Source of the DNA: Membranipora membranacea
Lineage: Eukaryota > Bryozoa > Gymnolaemata > Cheilostomatida > Membraniporidae
Length of the DNA stretch: 64,000 nt
Assembly: GCA_914767715.1 (NCBI GenBank)
Contig: OU612067.1
Span: 10,416,001 to 10,480,000 of the forward strand
Direction of reading: 5' to 3'
Shown here: positions 61,439 through 64,000 of the stretch, in pieces
How positions within the stretch are numbered: the first letter of the stretch is position 1
Layout: each line of letters starts with the position of its first letter
Notes under the pieces: model-generated
What the model saw: only the letters and a program-made list of their open reading frames with translations
Databases searched by the model: none
Told to the model about the DNA's origin: nothing
Program-made: the position numbers and the translations under genes

Positions 61439-63918
61439 TGGAGGGAATGCTAACGGCAATCCTTTGTCCTCCCCTTCAAATACTATAATACTCAGTAATA
61501 CACCTGTACTTATTCATACCAACATGGCTATTAGTGCTCAACAACTGTTGATCATGATCAAGATGGCGCATGGGGAAGATATTGTGGTGAGTGATCAATA
61601 CTTTATTGTATTTCCAATTGGCATTAATTCAAAATGTCACTGGCAAATACCCACTGATTTTCTTTTCCATACATTCGCTTGATTTTAAATATTTTTAAGC
61701 TTTTGGACTAGTAAACTTTTGGCAAACAGGTTTCATGATGTCCAACATGTTTTATTAGTTCTAATGAGTTAGTGTAGTAAAGAAGGTCTTCCACAGTGGT
61801 CGGCCAGGTTTAGAAAGACCACAAATTGCAGGAAACATGGTTCAAGCCATATGGACGCTCACTTTGCTTCTTATGGTGAGAGGACACAATTCATTGTTTC
61901 TAGATACATCAGAAGCAGAGAGTGGTGTATATGTGATGTTAGGTTGTGAAGATCAGCTTATCTTACATCAGACAGGAACTATAATCAGTCACAGAGGATA
62001 TCCACATCATAGATATTCTAACAATATAGACAGTACACTGAAGATACAGGTTGATAAATTGTTATCAGTGACCTTTAGCGTCTTAGACTTTAAGCTTCAT
62101 GACAATCGGGATTCAAATGGTGACTGCTTTGACTTTTTACAAATCAATGATGATGTTAAGTACTGTGAAAACGAATTACCATAGGGGAGAATGAATCTTA
62201 CATCAGTGGATACAGAGAATTCAGTTTCAAGTTCCATACACGCACTATATCTGTGAAAAGAGGATTCAGACCTCAGTACAGTTATAAGGGTAAGTTTGCT
62301 GCATCAGTCCTATATGAGGGCTGAAAATAATTACCAAAAGAAACATAATTAAACTCTGACCTGTAGCATTGTAACTAATGATATTTAAGTTCATAAAAAA
62401 TCCTTTTTACAGGATCAAGCTGCGCGACAGGCAGGCTTCCACAAGCTTACAGCCACATTTGGCTCGGTGATAATTCAGAGGACTTTGGTTCAACAGTTTC
62501 AGCAGAATGTAGAATTAGAACTCCTTCAATCAATGACACCCTCATCTGTAACAGCATCAGCAGTGAATCGGCTGTGGAAAATAATGGGAAAGCAACCTCA
62601 CTATGTTTTCAATTTCTTGGTATGAATTAGCTTAATATGACGGGTCAACTTTTTGACACATCACACAATACTGACTGTTCCTCGTGCCCTTTGCTCCATA
62701 CTCATTACTTGCCATGTTAGTAAAAGTTATTAAGTATCACCCGAGTTACTCTCCAACTACTACCCCCAAACCAGGTGTTTCCTAGGGCCGACCGTTATAT
62801 ATTAGGTTTACGTGCTGTCAATTCATCAACCAACATAAAAACACTCAGAAAACATTTAGTTTTAGAGTTTCTTGTTCTTGTTCTATTAATTATGCCATCT
62901 TTTTTATGTCATCCAAAACTACCATGTCATCCACCATCATGAAAGTCTCTCTTCAGTCTGAATTCCAATCTTCATATATGACTGTATCCGTTTGTTTGCT
63001 ACTATGAATATGATCACCTTGATAGTTGTCAAAGATTAACACACACCAAAATGATTTCTTGTTTCAGATGCCATTGCAATTCACAACCCTTCACAGAGCC
63101 CAAACCAGGAGATATACGGGAAACAAGGATATTTTATCAGTCATACAAACTTCCCTGATGACTACACAGCTAACACCAACTCATCTCTGACAATCACAGG
63201 ATTACAGCCTCAGCAGATAGTACAGGTCAAGTTCCTGATCTGTTTTACTTCCCTAACTAGCCTGGTTGTTATTATGAATTTCTGCTTATTTCTGAGTCTA
63301 CTCATGATAATGAGATAAAATATTGCAGTGACCCTAGCAGGGAACCTACAATAGAAAGATGGAACCATATCAAAGTTTCAAGCTGTAGTCTCACATTCAA
63401 ATTTACACCAAAAACCAACGCAAACTCTGTCGGACCTGGATTCTACTTTCAGTACCTAGGTTGGTAAAAAAGGCTAAGCAACAAAAAAACATTTTAGTTG
63501 TTTTTGGTAGCTTCATGATATTAAAGGAGATAGCAGACCACCACGCAAGTTCGGCAAGTGATATCATTTCTAAATTATGGAATGCGGCGGCTTTAGGGTT
63601 AATTAGATAGAACATCAAAACATCATTAGCCTTGTACTTCCTTACCTTCCATATAACCACAATGAACAACTACAATTATGTCTGTCTTATAGTTTTAGAG
63701 CCTGTGACAACAACGTCTACAGTATCCCTCGTACATCTGCTTCAACAGCAACTAAGCCTTCAATGTTTGCAACCAACTGGCAACTGTCAGAATAATAACC
63801 TCACCTACAGCGACACCCACAATAAAGGAAAGTGGAAGTATTTCACCTGCATCGTCAACAATGTCACTTCAAAGTCACAGAACAATTGGACGAGAAACTA
63901 CACAGCCAAACTTCACAG
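61439..63918 (+). pseudogene. R8: decayed receptor copy, continues past the right edge
   Basis: Recognisable exons: FN2 61439-61586 (148 bases instead of 159, frameshifted, first Cys lost, TGG changed to TAG), CUB1 61904-62289 (frame breaks at about 62180 after CENEL), sushi-like 62413-62619 (open, but the conserved Trp of GEW is Ser), CUB2 63068-63459 (about 7 bases lost after VQVKFL), stalk 63699-63918 (frame disrupted). No signal-peptide exon exists upstream. TM and tail exons would lie beyond 64000. Closest in plan to R6. Multiple independent lesions make it a pseudogene. Confidence 0.8.
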
Positions 63919-64000
63919 GTTAATGAATTAACAGCAAGTTATTTTTCAAACTTGACTGTAAAATTTGAGTATGCTGGGGTTTTTATTATCCATTCATAAC

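Overview
This window is nuclear DNA of an animal, most likely an invertebrate; I cannot name the phylum from the sequence. It is AT-rich, has GT-AG introns of a few hundred bases, and carries non-LTR retrotransposon pieces, tRNA-derived SINE-like insertions and foldback elements. I see no bacterial operons, rRNA or CRISPR.

The main content is a tandem, same-strand (+) array of eight related genes or gene relics. I label them R1 to R8, for this window only. The shared plan is a short signal-peptide exon, a fibronectin type II (FN2) exon, a CUB exon, a sushi/CCP-like exon, a second CUB exon, a Ser/Thr-rich stalk exon, a transmembrane exon and three cytoplasmic exons rich in tyrosine motifs. All extracellular exons are phase 1-1, so domains can be lost or skipped without changing frame, and the copies differ in which domains they keep. 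R5 (24272-28700) and R6 (30193-36096) are fully open by my reading. R2 (3812-7358) is open but has lost CUB2. R3 (8865-15624) has a one-base deletion in its tail. R4 (17716-22566) has a stop in its sushi exon. R7 (52798-58155) has two stops. R1 (1489-3509) and R8 (about 59750-63918, running off the end) are pseudogenes.

There are two promoter types (A: R2, R3, R5, R6, R8; B: R1, R4, R7) and two tail classes (I: R2, R4, R5, R7; II: R3, R6). They are combined differently in different genes, which points to repeated unequal crossing-over and gene conversion. Class I tails contain an ITIM-like SPYDYV and Grb2-type YxN sites; class II tails contain other tyrosine motifs. The architecture suggests a family of cell-surface recognition or adhesion receptors with phosphotyrosine signalling. 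An immune or self/non-self role is inference only.

Region by region: 1-300 is a retrotransposon fragment. 300-36100 holds R1 to R6, with a truncated non-LTR element (about 10538-12872) inside an R3 intron. 36100-52400 is gene-poor: relic flanks of a lost array gene, a roughly 340-350 bp tandem repeat (39834-41512), several long palindromes, and faint signs of an unidentified minus-strand spliced gene (about 45.6-50.5 kb). 52.4-64 kb holds R7 and the decayed R8.
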